Positions 16,241 to 24,162 of a DNA stretch of 35,958 nt are shown piece by piece. The translations under genes and the position numbers were made by a program. Numbering within the stretch: the stretch's first letter is position 1; each line of letters opens with the position of its first letter. The notes beneath the pieces are model-generated. The model saw only the letters and a program-made list of their open reading frames with translations, made no database searches and was not told the origin of the DNA. The stretch comes from Bradyrhizobium guangdongense (GTDB lineage: Bacteria > Pseudomonadota > Alphaproteobacteria > Rhizobiales > Xanthobacteraceae), in NCBI RefSeq assembly GCF_006483445.1, contig NZ_PPPT01000257.1:1-35958 (forward strand). The letters are read 5' to 3'.

Positions 16241-17167
16241 ATGCCGCTCCGCCTGTTCCAATCCTCCGGCGATCTCATGGCCGACCGCCGCTTCGAGTTC
16301 GCCCGCGACCTCCAGCTCAAGGGCGACCTTCCCGCCGCAGCCGACCTTCTGGAGCAGGCAATCGAGCTCGCGCCGAACTTCACCTCGGCCTGGTTCACGC
16401 TCGGCGAAATCCGCGAGCAGTTGAAGGAACGCGACAAGGCCATCGCAGCCTTTCGCGAGGCGCGGCGGTCCGATCCCGAGGATCAGCACGGGGCAAGCCT
16501 GCACCTGATCCGGCTCGGCGACGAGCAGATGTCGGAGATGCCGAAAGCCTATGTGCAGGCGCTGTTTGACCAGTACGCGCCGCGCTTCGAGCACACGCTG
16601 ATCAACGATCTCGGCTATCGTGCACCTAGCCTGATCTTCAAGGCGGTGCTCGCTGCGCGCGTCGCGGCGAAGAAGCCGGCCTTCTTCAAGCGCGCGATCG
16701 ATCTCGGGTGCGGCACGGGTCTCGCGGCCAGCGCCTTCGCAAAGCAGGTCGATCAGTTCATCGGCATCGATCTGTCGCCCGGCATGATCAAGGAGGCGCG
16801 CGCCACCGGCCTCTATGCCGAGCTCGAAGTCGCCGACATGATCGACGGCCTGCGCAGCAAGCCCGATGCAAGTGCAAACCTGATCGTCGCCGCCGACGTG
16901 ATGGTTTATCTGTCCGATCTCACGCCGGTGCTGCGGGAGGCGAAGCGGGTGCTCGCGCAAGGCGGCACGCTCGCCTTCACGCTGGAGACTCATGACGGCA
17001 AGGGCGTGATCCTCGGCGAAGGTCTGCGCTATGCCCACGCCACGGAATATGTGCGTGAGGCGATTTCAAGAGCCGGCCTCAAATTGCTGACGTGCGAGCC
17101 GGCCTCGCCGCGCAACGAGAACAACGAGCCTGTGCGCGGTCTCGTCGTCATCGCGGAGAAAACTTGA
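16241..17167 (+). CDS. TPR-containing SAM-dependent methyltransferase
   Basis: This 308-aa protein fuses tetratricopeptide repeats (about residues 20-85, e.g. AADLLEQAIELAPNFTSAWF) to a class I methyltransferase domain (about 140-305). SAM motif I is AIDLGCGTGL with the following acidic strand IGIDLSPGMI; LIVAADVMVYL and LAQGGTLAFTLET are motifs IV and post-IV. It belongs to a group annotated as TPR-containing methyltransferases, and its substrate is unknown. The ATG at 16241 is kept, although the in-frame ATG at 16277 (MADRRFEF) is an alternative and neither has a strong Shine-Dalgarno. Divergent from the exonuclease-ligase pair. Confidence 0.85.
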   Translation: MPLRLFQSSGDLMADRRFEFARDLQLKGDLPAAADLLEQAIELAPNFTSAWFTLGEIREQLKERDKAIAAFREARRSDPEDQHGASLHLIRLGDEQMSEMPKAYVQALFDQYAPRFEHTLINDLGYRAPSLIFKAVLAARVAAKKPAFFKRAIDLGCGTGLAASAFAKQVDQFIGIDLSPGMIKEARATGLYAELEVADMIDGLRSKPDASANLIVAADVMVYLSDLTPVLREAKRVLAQGGTLAFTLETHDGKGVILGEGLRYAHATEYVREAISRAGLKLLTCEPASPRNENNEPVRGLVVIAEKT

Positions 17168-17205
17168 GTCTAGGCGCTAGGTGAAGCCTGATTTGAGCGG
17201 CATTG

Positions 17206-17267
17206 CGTCGCAAAGCGACGACTCCCCACTTGCGGTGCGCGGGCCGATGCCAGAAAAATGCCCGCAC
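17206..17267 (+). other. Two small hairpins in the leader of the Liv-type binding protein gene
   Basis: CGTCGC-AAA-GCGACG (17206-17220) is a perfect 6-bp stem with a 3-base loop. GTGCGCGGGC (17235-17244) and GCCCGCAC (17260-17267) can pair with a 2-base bulge just ahead of the GGGAG ribosome-binding site. The first could end the methyltransferase transcript and the second could shape the leader of the next gene. No T-run follows either. Confidence 0.45.
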
Positions 17268-17285
17268 CCAGGGAGATCAAGAACA

Positions 17286-18515
17286 ATGACCAAGAATCCT
17301 TCACGGCGCGATTTCAGCGCCGCCGCCCTCGCCACCATCGCTGCATCCACTCTGCCGGCGCCTTACGTCTGGGCCGCCGAGAAGAAGTACGATGCCGGCG
17401 CCAGCGACACCGAAATCAAGATCGGCCAGACCGTGCCGCATTCCGGTCCCGGCTCGCTCTATGGCGTGCTTGGCCGCGTCGGCGAAGCCTATTTCCAGCA
17501 GATCAACGAGAAGGGCGGCATCAACGGCCGCAAGGTGAAATTCCTCACCATGGACGACGCCTACAGCGCGCCGAAATGCGTCGAGGCGACACGGCGCCTG
17601 GTCGAGCAGGAAGAGGTGCTCGCGCTCTATGGCTCGCTCGGCACCGCGCCGCAAACCGCCGTGCACAAATATCTCAACTCCAAGGGCGTGCCGCAGCTGC
17701 TACTCAACACCGGCGCCTCCAAGTGGAACAATCCGAAAGAGTTCAAGTGGACGATGGCGGGCCTGCCGCTCTATCCGACCGAAGCGCGCATTCTCGCCCG
17801 TCACGTCGTCAGCGTGAAGCCGAACGCCAAGGTCGGCATCCTCTATCAGAATGACGATTTCGGCCGCGACTTCCTGGGTCCGTTCAAGAAAGTGCTGGAG
17901 GATGCCGGCGGCACCGCCAAGGTGATCCTGGAGCAGACCTACGACCTGACCGATCCGACCATCGACTCCCAGCTCATCAATCTCTCGAAGTCGGGCGCCG
18001 ATGTCTTCTACAACATCTCCACCGGCAAGGCCTCGTCGCAGTCGATCCGGAAGGTCGCCGAACTCGGCTGGAAACCGCTGCAATTATTGTCGGCAGGCTC
18101 GACCGGCCGTTCGATCCTCAGCGCTGCGGGCTTCGAGAACGCGGCCGGCATCGTCGCGATCCGCTATTCCAAGGACGCCGGTCCCGGCCGCTGGGAGAAG
18201 GATCCCGACGCGATGGCGTTCGAGGAGCTGCGCAAGAAATTACTGCCCAATATCGATCCTGACAACACCATCGCCTATGCGGGCTATGGTCAGGCAGTCT
18301 CCATGGGCGAGATCCTGCGCCGTTGCGGCGATGATCTGACCCGCGCCAATGTGCTGAAGCAGGCCTCGACCCTCAGCGGCTTCCACTCACCCTTCTTCCT
18401 CGACGGCATCAACTACAGCTACACGCCCGAGGATTACACGCCGATGAAGACGCTCTACATCTCGACGTTCAACGGTAAGGACTGGGATATTTCCGACAAG
18501 CCGGTGACGGAGTAA
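17286..18515 (+). CDS. Liv-type ABC transporter substrate-binding protein (orphan)
   Basis: This 409-aa exported binding protein belongs to the branched-chain amino acid/amide (HAAT) class, a periplasmic type I fold. The N-terminus has a twin-arginine motif (SRRDFSAAA) and ends ...STLPAPYVWAAEKK, so folded export by Tat is predicted. Family segments are IKIGQTVPHSGPGSLYGVLG, YFQQINEKGGINGRKVKF and LDGINYSY near the C-terminus. The ATG at 17286 has GGGAG 10 bases upstream; the longer frame to 17181 would bury the signal. No permease or ATPase gene adjoins it. The nearest same-strand livHMGF set, which itself lacks a binding protein, is over 11 kb away at 30001. Ligand unknown; relatives often bind aromatic acids or amides rather than leucine. 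Confidence 0.9.
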   Translation: MTKNPSRRDFSAAALATIAASTLPAPYVWAAEKKYDAGASDTEIKIGQTVPHSGPGSLYGVLGRVGEAYFQQINEKGGINGRKVKFLTMDDAYSAPKCVEATRRLVEQEEVLALYGSLGTAPQTAVHKYLNSKGVPQLLLNTGASKWNNPKEFKWTMAGLPLYPTEARILARHVVSVKPNAKVGILYQNDDFGRDFLGPFKKVLEDAGGTAKVILEQTYDLTDPTIDSQLINLSKSGADVFYNISTGKASSQSIRKVAELGWKPLQLLSAGSTGRSILSAAGFENAAGIVAIRYSKDAGPGRWEKDPDAMAFEELRKKLLPNIDPDNTIAYAGYGQAVSMGEILRRCGDDLTRANVLKQASTLSGFHSPFFLDGINYSYTPEDYTPMKTLYISTFNGKDWDISDKPVTE

Positions 18516-18538
18516 CGGACCACCGACACATCAACACC

Positions 18539-18661
18539 GTCATGCCCGGGCTTGTCCCGCCTGCGCGGCTGAAGCCGCTTCGGCGCGGCGAAGACCCGGG
18601 CATCCACGTTCTTGGTGCGACCGTGAAGGTCGTGGATGGCCGGGACAAGTCCGGCCATGAC
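18539..18661. repeat. Long palindromic repeat with nested hairpin
   Basis: The outer arms at 18539-18559 and 18641-18661 pair at 19 of 21 positions (GTCATGCCCGGGCTTGTCCC on one side). A perfect 8-bp inner stem is CATCCACG (18601-18608) with CGTGGATG (18631-18638). It lies between the convergent binding-protein and quiC genes and fills most of the gap. A dispersed Bradyrhizobium-type repeat; it could act as a bidirectional terminator. Confidence 0.8.
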
Positions 18662-18678
18662 GAGCCTGTGGATTCAAA

Positions 18679-20550
18679 TCACATCCGCGGCATGCTCGCC
18701 GGCCGCACCTCGCGGGCCTGCGCCGCGAGACGGATGCCGGCATTGGCTGCACCAAAACCCTGATAGTGGCGGCGCTCGACGATCTCGAAGAAGAAGCGCT
18801 CGTCGAAGATGTGGGTGTAGACCTGGAAGAACTCGCCGTCCCCTTCGCGGTCGTAGAGGATGTGGTTGGCGCGCAGTTGCGCCATGATCTCGGGCGCGAG
18901 ATCGTATTTGGCTTCGATGTCGTCGTAGTAATTGTCGGGGATATCCAGGAAATCCGCGCCGCGGGCACGCATGGCGGCGACCGTCGCAAAGATGTCCTGG
19001 CACGAGAACGCGACATGCTGCACGCCCGATCCGAAAAACTCCGAGATGAAGCGCGCGGGCAGGGTGCGGTTCGCCGATGAGCCGTTGAGCACGAAGCGCA
19101 GGCTCTGGTCGCCGTTGATGATGGCATTGCTCTGCACCAGGCCCCTGGGGTCGGCGATCTCCATCTGCGGCAGGCGGGTGAGATCGAGGATGCCGGTGTA
19201 GAACAGCAGCCAGGACAGCATCTCGTCGTAAGGCATGGACTGCGCGATGTGGTCGACGTCGAGCAGGCGATCGGCGCCGGCATCGCTCGTGATGCGCTCG
19301 AAATCGGTGTCCCAATTCTTGCCGGCCTGGTCGAGGAAATACAAAAGACTGCCGCCGACGCCGTGGATCGCCGGGATTTCCAGCTCGCCCGGTCCGACCG
19401 GCTGGTAGAAGGTGCGCGCCTTCAGCGCTTCGGCGCGCGCCATGGCGCGGCCGGAATCGTCGACGTCGAGCGCGATGGCGCAGACGCCGGGGCCGTGCGT
19501 GACGTAGTGCGAATGGGCAAAGCCGTCGGTCTCGCAATTGATCACGAGCTCGACCTTGCCCTGCGACCAGCGCTCCACCGCCTTGCTGCGATGCTTGCCG
19601 GTCTTGCGGAAGCCGAGCTGCGCGAACAGCGTCGCAAGCTCGCCCGCCTTGGTCTCGTTGACGGCGAATTCGACAAAACCGGTGCCGCGGCTCTTGGCTT
19701 TCGGCGCCAGCCGCTTGTCGGCGAGTTTTGGCCAGTTGGCGGCGAGCTGGTCCTGCAACAGGATCAGCGAGCGCATGCCGTCGGTGGCGGTCTGCGCGGC
19801 GGAGCCGGCACGGAACTGGTCGTTGAAAATCTCCAGCGAAAGCGGACCGGAATAGCCGGTCGCCGCGATCGCCTCCATGAAGTCGAGCACCGGCAGGTCG
19901 CCCTGGCCGGGGAAGGAGCGGAAGTGCCGGCTCCAGGAGAGGATGTCGAGCTCGAGCTTTGGCGCGTCGGCGAGCTGCACCAGAAAGATCTTGTCGCCGG
20001 GAATGGCGCGGATGGCGCGGGTTGGAAATCCCGGCGCCAGCGAATGGAAGCTGTCGAGGATGATTCCGATCGCGGGATGATCGGCGCGGCGCACGATCTC
20101 CCAGGAATCGCGGTGGTCGTTGACGTGCCGTCCCCAGGCCAGCGCCTCGTAGCCAACGCGCAGACCGCGCTTGCCGGCGCGCTCGCCGAGCTCGCGGAAA
20201 TCGTCCGCCGCGCGATCGATGCCGCCGAGCGAAGCCGGCGATACGTTGCTGCAGATCAGCAGCAAATCGGTGCCGAGCTCCTGCATCAGGTCGAACTTGC
20301 GCTCCGCGCGGGCGAAGTTGCGCGCGCGCTGCGGCTCCGGCATCCCCTCGAAGTCGCGGAATGGCTGGAACGCACAGATCGCGAGGTTGAGATCGCTGCA
20401 GAGACGCGCCACCTCGCGCGGGCTCGCGCCGAACGACAGCAAGTCATTCTCAAAAATCTCGACGGAATCGAAGCCGGCGGCGGCGATGGCGCGGAGCTTT
20501 TCGTCCAGTGCGCCGGAGAGGGAAACGGTCGCGATCGAGCGCTTGTTCAT
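18679..20550 (-). CDS. quiC: 3-dehydroshikimate dehydratase fused to HPPD-like domain (QuiC type)
   Basis: This 623-aa bifunctional-architecture protein has two parts. The first, about residues 1-275, is a TIM-barrel sugar-phosphate isomerase-like domain (SVEIFENDLL, GYEALAWGRHVND, SLEIFNDQF). The second, about 285-610, is a vicinal-oxygen-chelate domain like 4-hydroxyphenylpyruvate dioxygenase. The barrel is the type that dehydrates 3-dehydroshikimate to protocatechuate, as known for fused QuiC proteins of Pseudomonas. In the C-terminal half the iron-ligand pattern appears complete: VDHIAQSM, GVQHVAFSC and FFFEIVERR. Whether that half is catalytic is unknown. It overlaps livF by 4 bases and is the last gene of the predicted shikimate operon. 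Protocatechuate ring-cleavage genes are not in the window. Confidence 0.88.
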   Translation of the reverse strand: MNKRSIATVSLSGALDEKLRAIAAAGFDSVEIFENDLLSFGASPREVARLCSDLNLAICAFQPFRDFEGMPEPQRARNFARAERKFDLMQELGTDLLLICSNVSPASLGGIDRAADDFRELGERAGKRGLRVGYEALAWGRHVNDHRDSWEIVRRADHPAIGIILDSFHSLAPGFPTRAIRAIPGDKIFLVQLADAPKLELDILSWSRHFRSFPGQGDLPVLDFMEAIAATGYSGPLSLEIFNDQFRAGSAAQTATDGMRSLILLQDQLAANWPKLADKRLAPKAKSRGTGFVEFAVNETKAGELATLFAQLGFRKTGKHRSKAVERWSQGKVELVINCETDGFAHSHYVTHGPGVCAIALDVDDSGRAMARAEALKARTFYQPVGPGELEIPAIHGVGGSLLYFLDQAGKNWDTDFERITSDAGADRLLDVDHIAQSMPYDEMLSWLLFYTGILDLTRLPQMEIADPRGLVQSNAIINGDQSLRFVLNGSSANRTLPARFISEFFGSGVQHVAFSCQDIFATVAAMRARGADFLDIPDNYYDDIEAKYDLAPEIMAQLRANHILYDREGDGEFFQVYTHIFDERFFFEIVERRHYQGFGAANAGIRLAAQAREVRPASMPRM

Positions 20551-21284
20551 GCTGCGGTTTCCTCCATGGCGCCCCCGAGGAAGAGCTGGCCGATGCGGGG
20601 ATCGTTCAGGATCCTCTCGGCCTTGTCGACCATGCGGGTCTGGCCGAGCTCCAGCACGATGCCGAAGTCGGAGATTTCCAGCGCCGAGCGCGCGTTCTGC
20701 TCGATCATCAAAATGGTGACGCCGCGGTCGCGGAGATCCCTGAGGATGTTGAAGGTCTGCTGCACCATCAGCGGCGACAGGCCGATCGAGGGCTCGTCGA
20801 TCAGCACGAGCTGCGGATCGAGCAACAGCGAGCGCGCGATCTCGAGCTGTTTTTGCTCGCCGCCCGAGAGCGTGGATGCCTGCTGCGTCGATTTCCGTCG
20901 CAATGCCGGGAACAGGTCGAGCGCGGCTTCGATGCGCTTGGGCAGATCGATGCCCTTCTCGGCGGCGACGCCGCCAAGCTCGATATTGTGGCGCACCGAC
21001 AGCTCGGCAAAGATGTTGCGGCCCTGCGGCACGTAGCAGATGCCGGCATTGAGCAGCGCGCGCTGGCTGAGATTGGTGACGTCGCGATCAGCGAAAGTGA
21101 TCTTGCCTTCGCGCAGCTTCAACAGGCCGAAAATCGCCTTGAACACGGTCGACTTGCCGGCGCCGTTCGGGCCGATGATGGTCGTGATCGTGGCCTTCGG
21201 CACCGAAAAGGTGGTGCCGTTGAGGATCGTCATCTTGCCGTAGCCGCCGACCAGGTTGCTAACCGAGAGGATCGAGTCGCTCAT
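20547..21284 (-). CDS. livF: LivF-type ABC ATPase of the shikimate-type operon
   Basis: This 245-aa ATPase belongs to the HAAT/Liv class. Walker A is GPNGAGKST (38-46), the signature LSGGEQKQLEIARSL, Walker B LVLIDEPS, and MIEQNA carries the characteristic LivF switch region. The frame is open to 21455, but the ATG at 21284 has an ideal GGAGGAAACC leader. The stop overlaps quiC, and livG lies 65 bases upstream. With LivG it should energise the LivHM channel. The context of aroE and quiC suggests the cargo is a hydroaromatic acid rather than leucine. Confidence 0.92.
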   Translation of the reverse strand: MSDSILSVSNLVGGYGKMTILNGTTFSVPKATITTIIGPNGAGKSTVFKAIFGLLKLREGKITFADRDVTNLSQRALLNAGICYVPQGRNIFAELSVRHNIELGGVAAEKGIDLPKRIEAALDLFPALRRKSTQQASTLSGGEQKQLEIARSLLLDPQLVLIDEPSIGLSPLMVQQTFNILRDLRDRGVTILMIEQNARSALEISDFGIVLELGQTRMVDKAERILNDPRIGQLFLGGAMEETAA

Positions 21285-21349
21285 GGTTTCCTCCACAGCA
21301 TGATCCGGAAAAGTGTGCAGCGGTTTTCCGAGAAGATCATGCTCAAAAA

Positions 21350-22093
21350 TTAATGTCCGAGATAGGCTTCGATCACGGCGGGGTTCTTGCGCACCTCGTC
21401 CGGCCTGCCCATCGCCAGCACCTTGCCTTCCGCCATCACCATGACGCGCGAGCACAGCGACATCACGAACTCCATGTTGTGCTCGATGACGACGAAGGTC
21501 GCGTTCTTCTCGCGGTTGATCGCGACCAGACGTTCTTTCAGGTTTGACAGCATCGACGGGTTGACGCCGCCGGCGGGCTCGTCGAGCAGCACCAGTCGCG
21601 GTCCGCCCATGAAGGCCATGGCGGCGTCGAGCAGCTTTTGCTGGCCGTAGGAGAGGCCGCCGGCCGGCTCATTGGCGAGATGGTCAAGCTTGAAGAAGCC
21701 GATCATCTGGTTGGCGGCGTCCGTCAGCCCGGCATCGGAGCGGCCGAACAGGCGCGAGGCCATGTTGCCCTGGTGCTCCTGGCCCGCGAGGATCAGGTTC
21801 TCGCGCACCGAGAGTTTTGGAAACACCTGAAGGAGCTGGAAGGTGCGGCTGACGCCGAGGCCGTTGAGCTCGGACGGACGCAAGCCGGTGACGGTCTTGC
21901 CGTCGAGCTTCACCTCGCCGCCGGTCGGCGTGAGCTGGCCGAGGATGCAGTTGAACAGCGTGGACTTGCCGCAGCCGTTCGGTCCGATCAGGCCGAGGAT
22001 CTCGCCCTCGCGCACGTCGAAGGAGACGCCGTCCACGGCGGTGATGCCGCCAAAGCTCTTCTTGATGTCGGTGACTTCGAGGACCGCACTCAT
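21350..22093 (-). CDS. livG: LivG-type ABC ATPase of the shikimate-type operon
   Basis: This 247-aa ATPase has Walker A GPNGCGKST (37-45), signature LSYGQQKLLDAAMAF, Walker B LVLLDEPAGGVNP and VIEHNMEFVM, all typical of LivG. Tyrosine in place of glycine in the LSxGQ signature is normal in this subfamily. The ORF is open far upstream to 22978, but that part is the livM coding region read in another frame. The ATG at 22093 overlaps the livM stop by 4 bases. It pairs with LivF, whose gene follows after 65 bases. Confidence 0.92.
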   Translation of the reverse strand: MSAVLEVTDIKKSFGGITAVDGVSFDVREGEILGLIGPNGCGKSTLFNCILGQLTPTGGEVKLDGKTVTGLRPSELNGLGVSRTFQLLQVFPKLSVRENLILAGQEHQGNMASRLFGRSDAGLTDAANQMIGFFKLDHLANEPAGGLSYGQQKLLDAAMAFMGGPRLVLLDEPAGGVNPSMLSNLKERLVAINREKNATFVVIEHNMEFVMSLCSRVMVMAEGKVLAMGRPDEVRKNPAVIEAYLGH

Positions 22094-23088
22094 TGCGCCG
22101 TCTCCAGGCGTGACTTTGCGACGGCGCGCAGGGCCGAGGCAGCCTTGGTGCGGCGCTCGGCCATGTAGCGATCGAGAATTCCCAGAATGCCGGTCGGGGA
22201 CCAGATCAAGAGCACCATCACCGCGACCGCATAGATCATGAGGTAATAGCCCTCGGTGAAGCGCAGCCACTCCGGCAGCAGCACCGCGATCATCGCGCCC
22301 AAGAACGGGCCGAGGAAGAAGCCGGCGCCGCCGACGATCACCATCATCAGCAAATCGAGCGAGAGCGACAGGTTGAACGGTACGGGATCGATATATTGCG
22401 TCAGCGGCGCATAGAGCGCGCCAGCAACGCCGCCGAGCGCCGAGCCGATCGCAAAGGCCATCAGCGTGTAGCGTCTTGTGTCGACGCCGAGCGACTGCGC
22501 GCGCAGCGGGTTCTCGCGCAGCGCCATGAAGGCGCGACCCCAGGGCGAGCGGATCAGCCACCACACCGCGAGCGAGACGATCGCGAGCGAGCCGAGGCAG
22601 ACATAATAGAACGGCAGCGGACGGTTGGTCGCAAATCCCAGGATGTTCGGACGCGGGATGTTGGAGATGCCGTAGATGCCGCCGGTGAGCCAGCTCTCGT
22701 TGCGGAACACCAGGAAGGCCAGCGTCGAGAAGGCGAGCGTGACGAAGGCGAGGTAGTGGTGCTGCACGCGCAGCGCGGGATAGCCGAGCACCCAGCCGAT
22801 CGCAAAGCTCAAGACGATCGCAACCACGAGCGCGGCCGGCAGCGGCCAGCCATGGGTCGTCATGATCGCCGCCGCATAGGCGCCGATGCCGACGAAGGCG
22901 CCTTGCGCCAGCGACACCTGGCCGGCATAGCCGAGCGTCAGGTTCAACCCCATCGCGGCAATGGTCATGACAGCCCATTGGCTGAGGATGAACAGGCCGT
23001 AGCGGTTGAAGTTCATGGGAACGATGATCAGCGCGGCGATCACGGCCAGTCCCAGCGCGATCTTCAGGGTTTTGCCAAGATTGCTCAT
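22090..23088 (-). CDS. livM: LivM-type ABC permease of the shikimate-type operon
   Basis: This 332-aa polytopic inner-membrane permease shows the LivM signature GLNLTLGYAGQVSLAQGAFVGIGAYAA (residues about 43-69; family motif N-x-x-x-G-x-x-G-x-x-S-x-G-x-A). A second conserved block is RENPLRAQSLGVDTRRYTLM, and the coupling region VIVGGAGFFLGPFLGA lies near the C-terminus. It ends in a charged tail (YMAERRTKAASALRAVAKSR). It overlaps both neighbours by 4 bases, livH upstream and livG downstream, and forms the channel with LivH. Confidence 0.92.
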   Translation of the reverse strand: MSNLGKTLKIALGLAVIAALIIVPMNFNRYGLFILSQWAVMTIAAMGLNLTLGYAGQVSLAQGAFVGIGAYAAAIMTTHGWPLPAALVVAIVLSFAIGWVLGYPALRVQHHYLAFVTLAFSTLAFLVFRNESWLTGGIYGISNIPRPNILGFATNRPLPFYYVCLGSLAIVSLAVWWLIRSPWGRAFMALRENPLRAQSLGVDTRRYTLMAFAIGSALGGVAGALYAPLTQYIDPVPFNLSLSLDLLMMVIVGGAGFFLGPFLGAMIAVLLPEWLRFTEGYYLMIYAVAVMVLLIWSPTGILGILDRYMAERRTKAASALRAVAKSRLETAQ

Positions 23089-23960
23089 ACCGTGCGCTCC
23101 TCGGCGCGGCCTAGCAGGCCCTGCGGCCGGAACAGGATGACGACGATGAGGAAGATCATCGGCACCGCCGCGCGATATTGCGTGGAGACGTAGGCGGCCG
23201 CGAGATTGTCGAGCACGCCGATCAAAAGACCGCCGGCGATTGCGCCGCGCACCTGATTGAAGCCGCCGACGATCGCCGCGATGAAGGCGGCCTGGCCCAG
23301 CACCTCACCGGACGAGAACTTTGCCAGATAGATCGGCGTGATCAGCATCGAGGCGAGAGCGACCAGGAAAGCGTTGATCAGGAAGGTGAGGAGGATCATA
23401 CGCTCGACCGGCACGCCGATGATGCGCGCAACCGTCGGGTTCTGCGCAGCCGCCTGCATCTGGTGGCCGAGCGAGGTCCGGGTCAGCAGCATGGTGAGGC
23501 CGACCACGGCGAGGATGGCGACGACCAGCACGCCGACGCTCTGCAGTGCCACGGCATGGCCGAGAATCCTGATGTCGCCGGTCGGCACGATCGAGGGGAA
23601 GGGCGAGGCCTCGGCGCTGAAGAACTGCTTCACCGCCTCCTTGATGCCGATGGCGAGCGCCATGGTGGCGATTGCGAGAGGCAGCACGCCATGGCGCAGC
23701 ATCGGATCGACCAGCAGCATCTTGAAGGCAAGCCCGAGCAGAATCATCGACAGCAGAATGCCGATGATGATCGCGAGCCAGAACGGCGCACCGACATGCA
23801 TCGCCGCCAGCATCAGGAATGCCGGCAGCATCACGAACTCGCCTTGCGCGAAATTGATGGTCTGCGAGGTCTGCCACAACAGCGTGAAGCCGACCGCAAC
23901 CAGCGCATAGATCGCGCCTGTGGCAAGTCCCGCGACCAGAAGATCGAATAGAGTGGACAT
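23085..23960 (-). CDS. livH: LivH-type ABC permease of the shikimate-type operon
   Basis: This 291-aa inner-membrane permease starts MSTLFDLLVAGLATGAIYAL, carries the LivH motif TINFAQGEFVMLPAF (about 35-49) and ends with a hydrophobic VPMIFLIVVILFRPQGLLGR block typical of the family. The ATG at 23960 is preferred; the open frame upstream runs through a repetitive CCCTCTCCCC region that is not coding. A GAGAG-type ribosome-binding site precedes it. It overlaps livM by 4 bases. The repeat between this gene and the binding-protein gene may lower downstream expression. Confidence 0.92.
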   Translation of the reverse strand: MSTLFDLLVAGLATGAIYALVAVGFTLLWQTSQTINFAQGEFVMLPAFLMLAAMHVGAPFWLAIIIGILLSMILLGLAFKMLLVDPMLRHGVLPLAIATMALAIGIKEAVKQFFSAEASPFPSIVPTGDIRILGHAVALQSVGVLVVAILAVVGLTMLLTRTSLGHQMQAAAQNPTVARIIGVPVERMILLTFLINAFLVALASMLITPIYLAKFSSGEVLGQAAFIAAIVGGFNQVRGAIAGGLLIGVLDNLAAAYVSTQYRAAVPMIFLIVVILFRPQGLLGRAEERTV

Positions 23961-24002
23961 GGGTTCTCTCTCTTCTCCCTCGCCCCGCCTCTCCTCTCTT
24001 CT

Positions 24003-24150
24003 CCCTCTCCCCGTTCTTACGGGGAGAGGGCAGGGGTGAGGGGCTTCTCTCCGCGGACTCACTATCACCGTGACCGAGGAAGCACCCCTCACCCCAACCC
24101 TCTCCCCGCGAAGAGCGGGGAGAGGGAGGAGCCCGCGCACGCGGGGAGAG
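24003..24150. repeat. Inverted pair of CCCTCTCCCCG hairpin repeats
   Basis: Two perfect 11-bp hairpins use the same arm sequence: CCCTCTCCCCG/CGGGGAGAGGG at 24003-24013/24020-24030 and again at 24098-24108/24116-24126. Between them lie AGGGGTGAGGGGC and its near complement CACCCCTCACCCC, so the whole element is an imperfect large palindrome. A partial third copy (GCGGGGAGAGG) ends near 24150. It sits in the 202-base gap between the binding-protein and livH genes inside the operon. A dispersed repeat type in this genus, plausibly a stabiliser or attenuator. Confidence 0.82.
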
Positions 24151-24162
24151 GCAAAGAACGCC

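Noticed and set aside
22094..22978. An N-terminal extension of LivG of about 295 residues
   Set aside because: This stretch is the livM gene read in another frame, with an arginine/alanine-rich composition. livG starts at 22093, overlapping livM by 4 bases.
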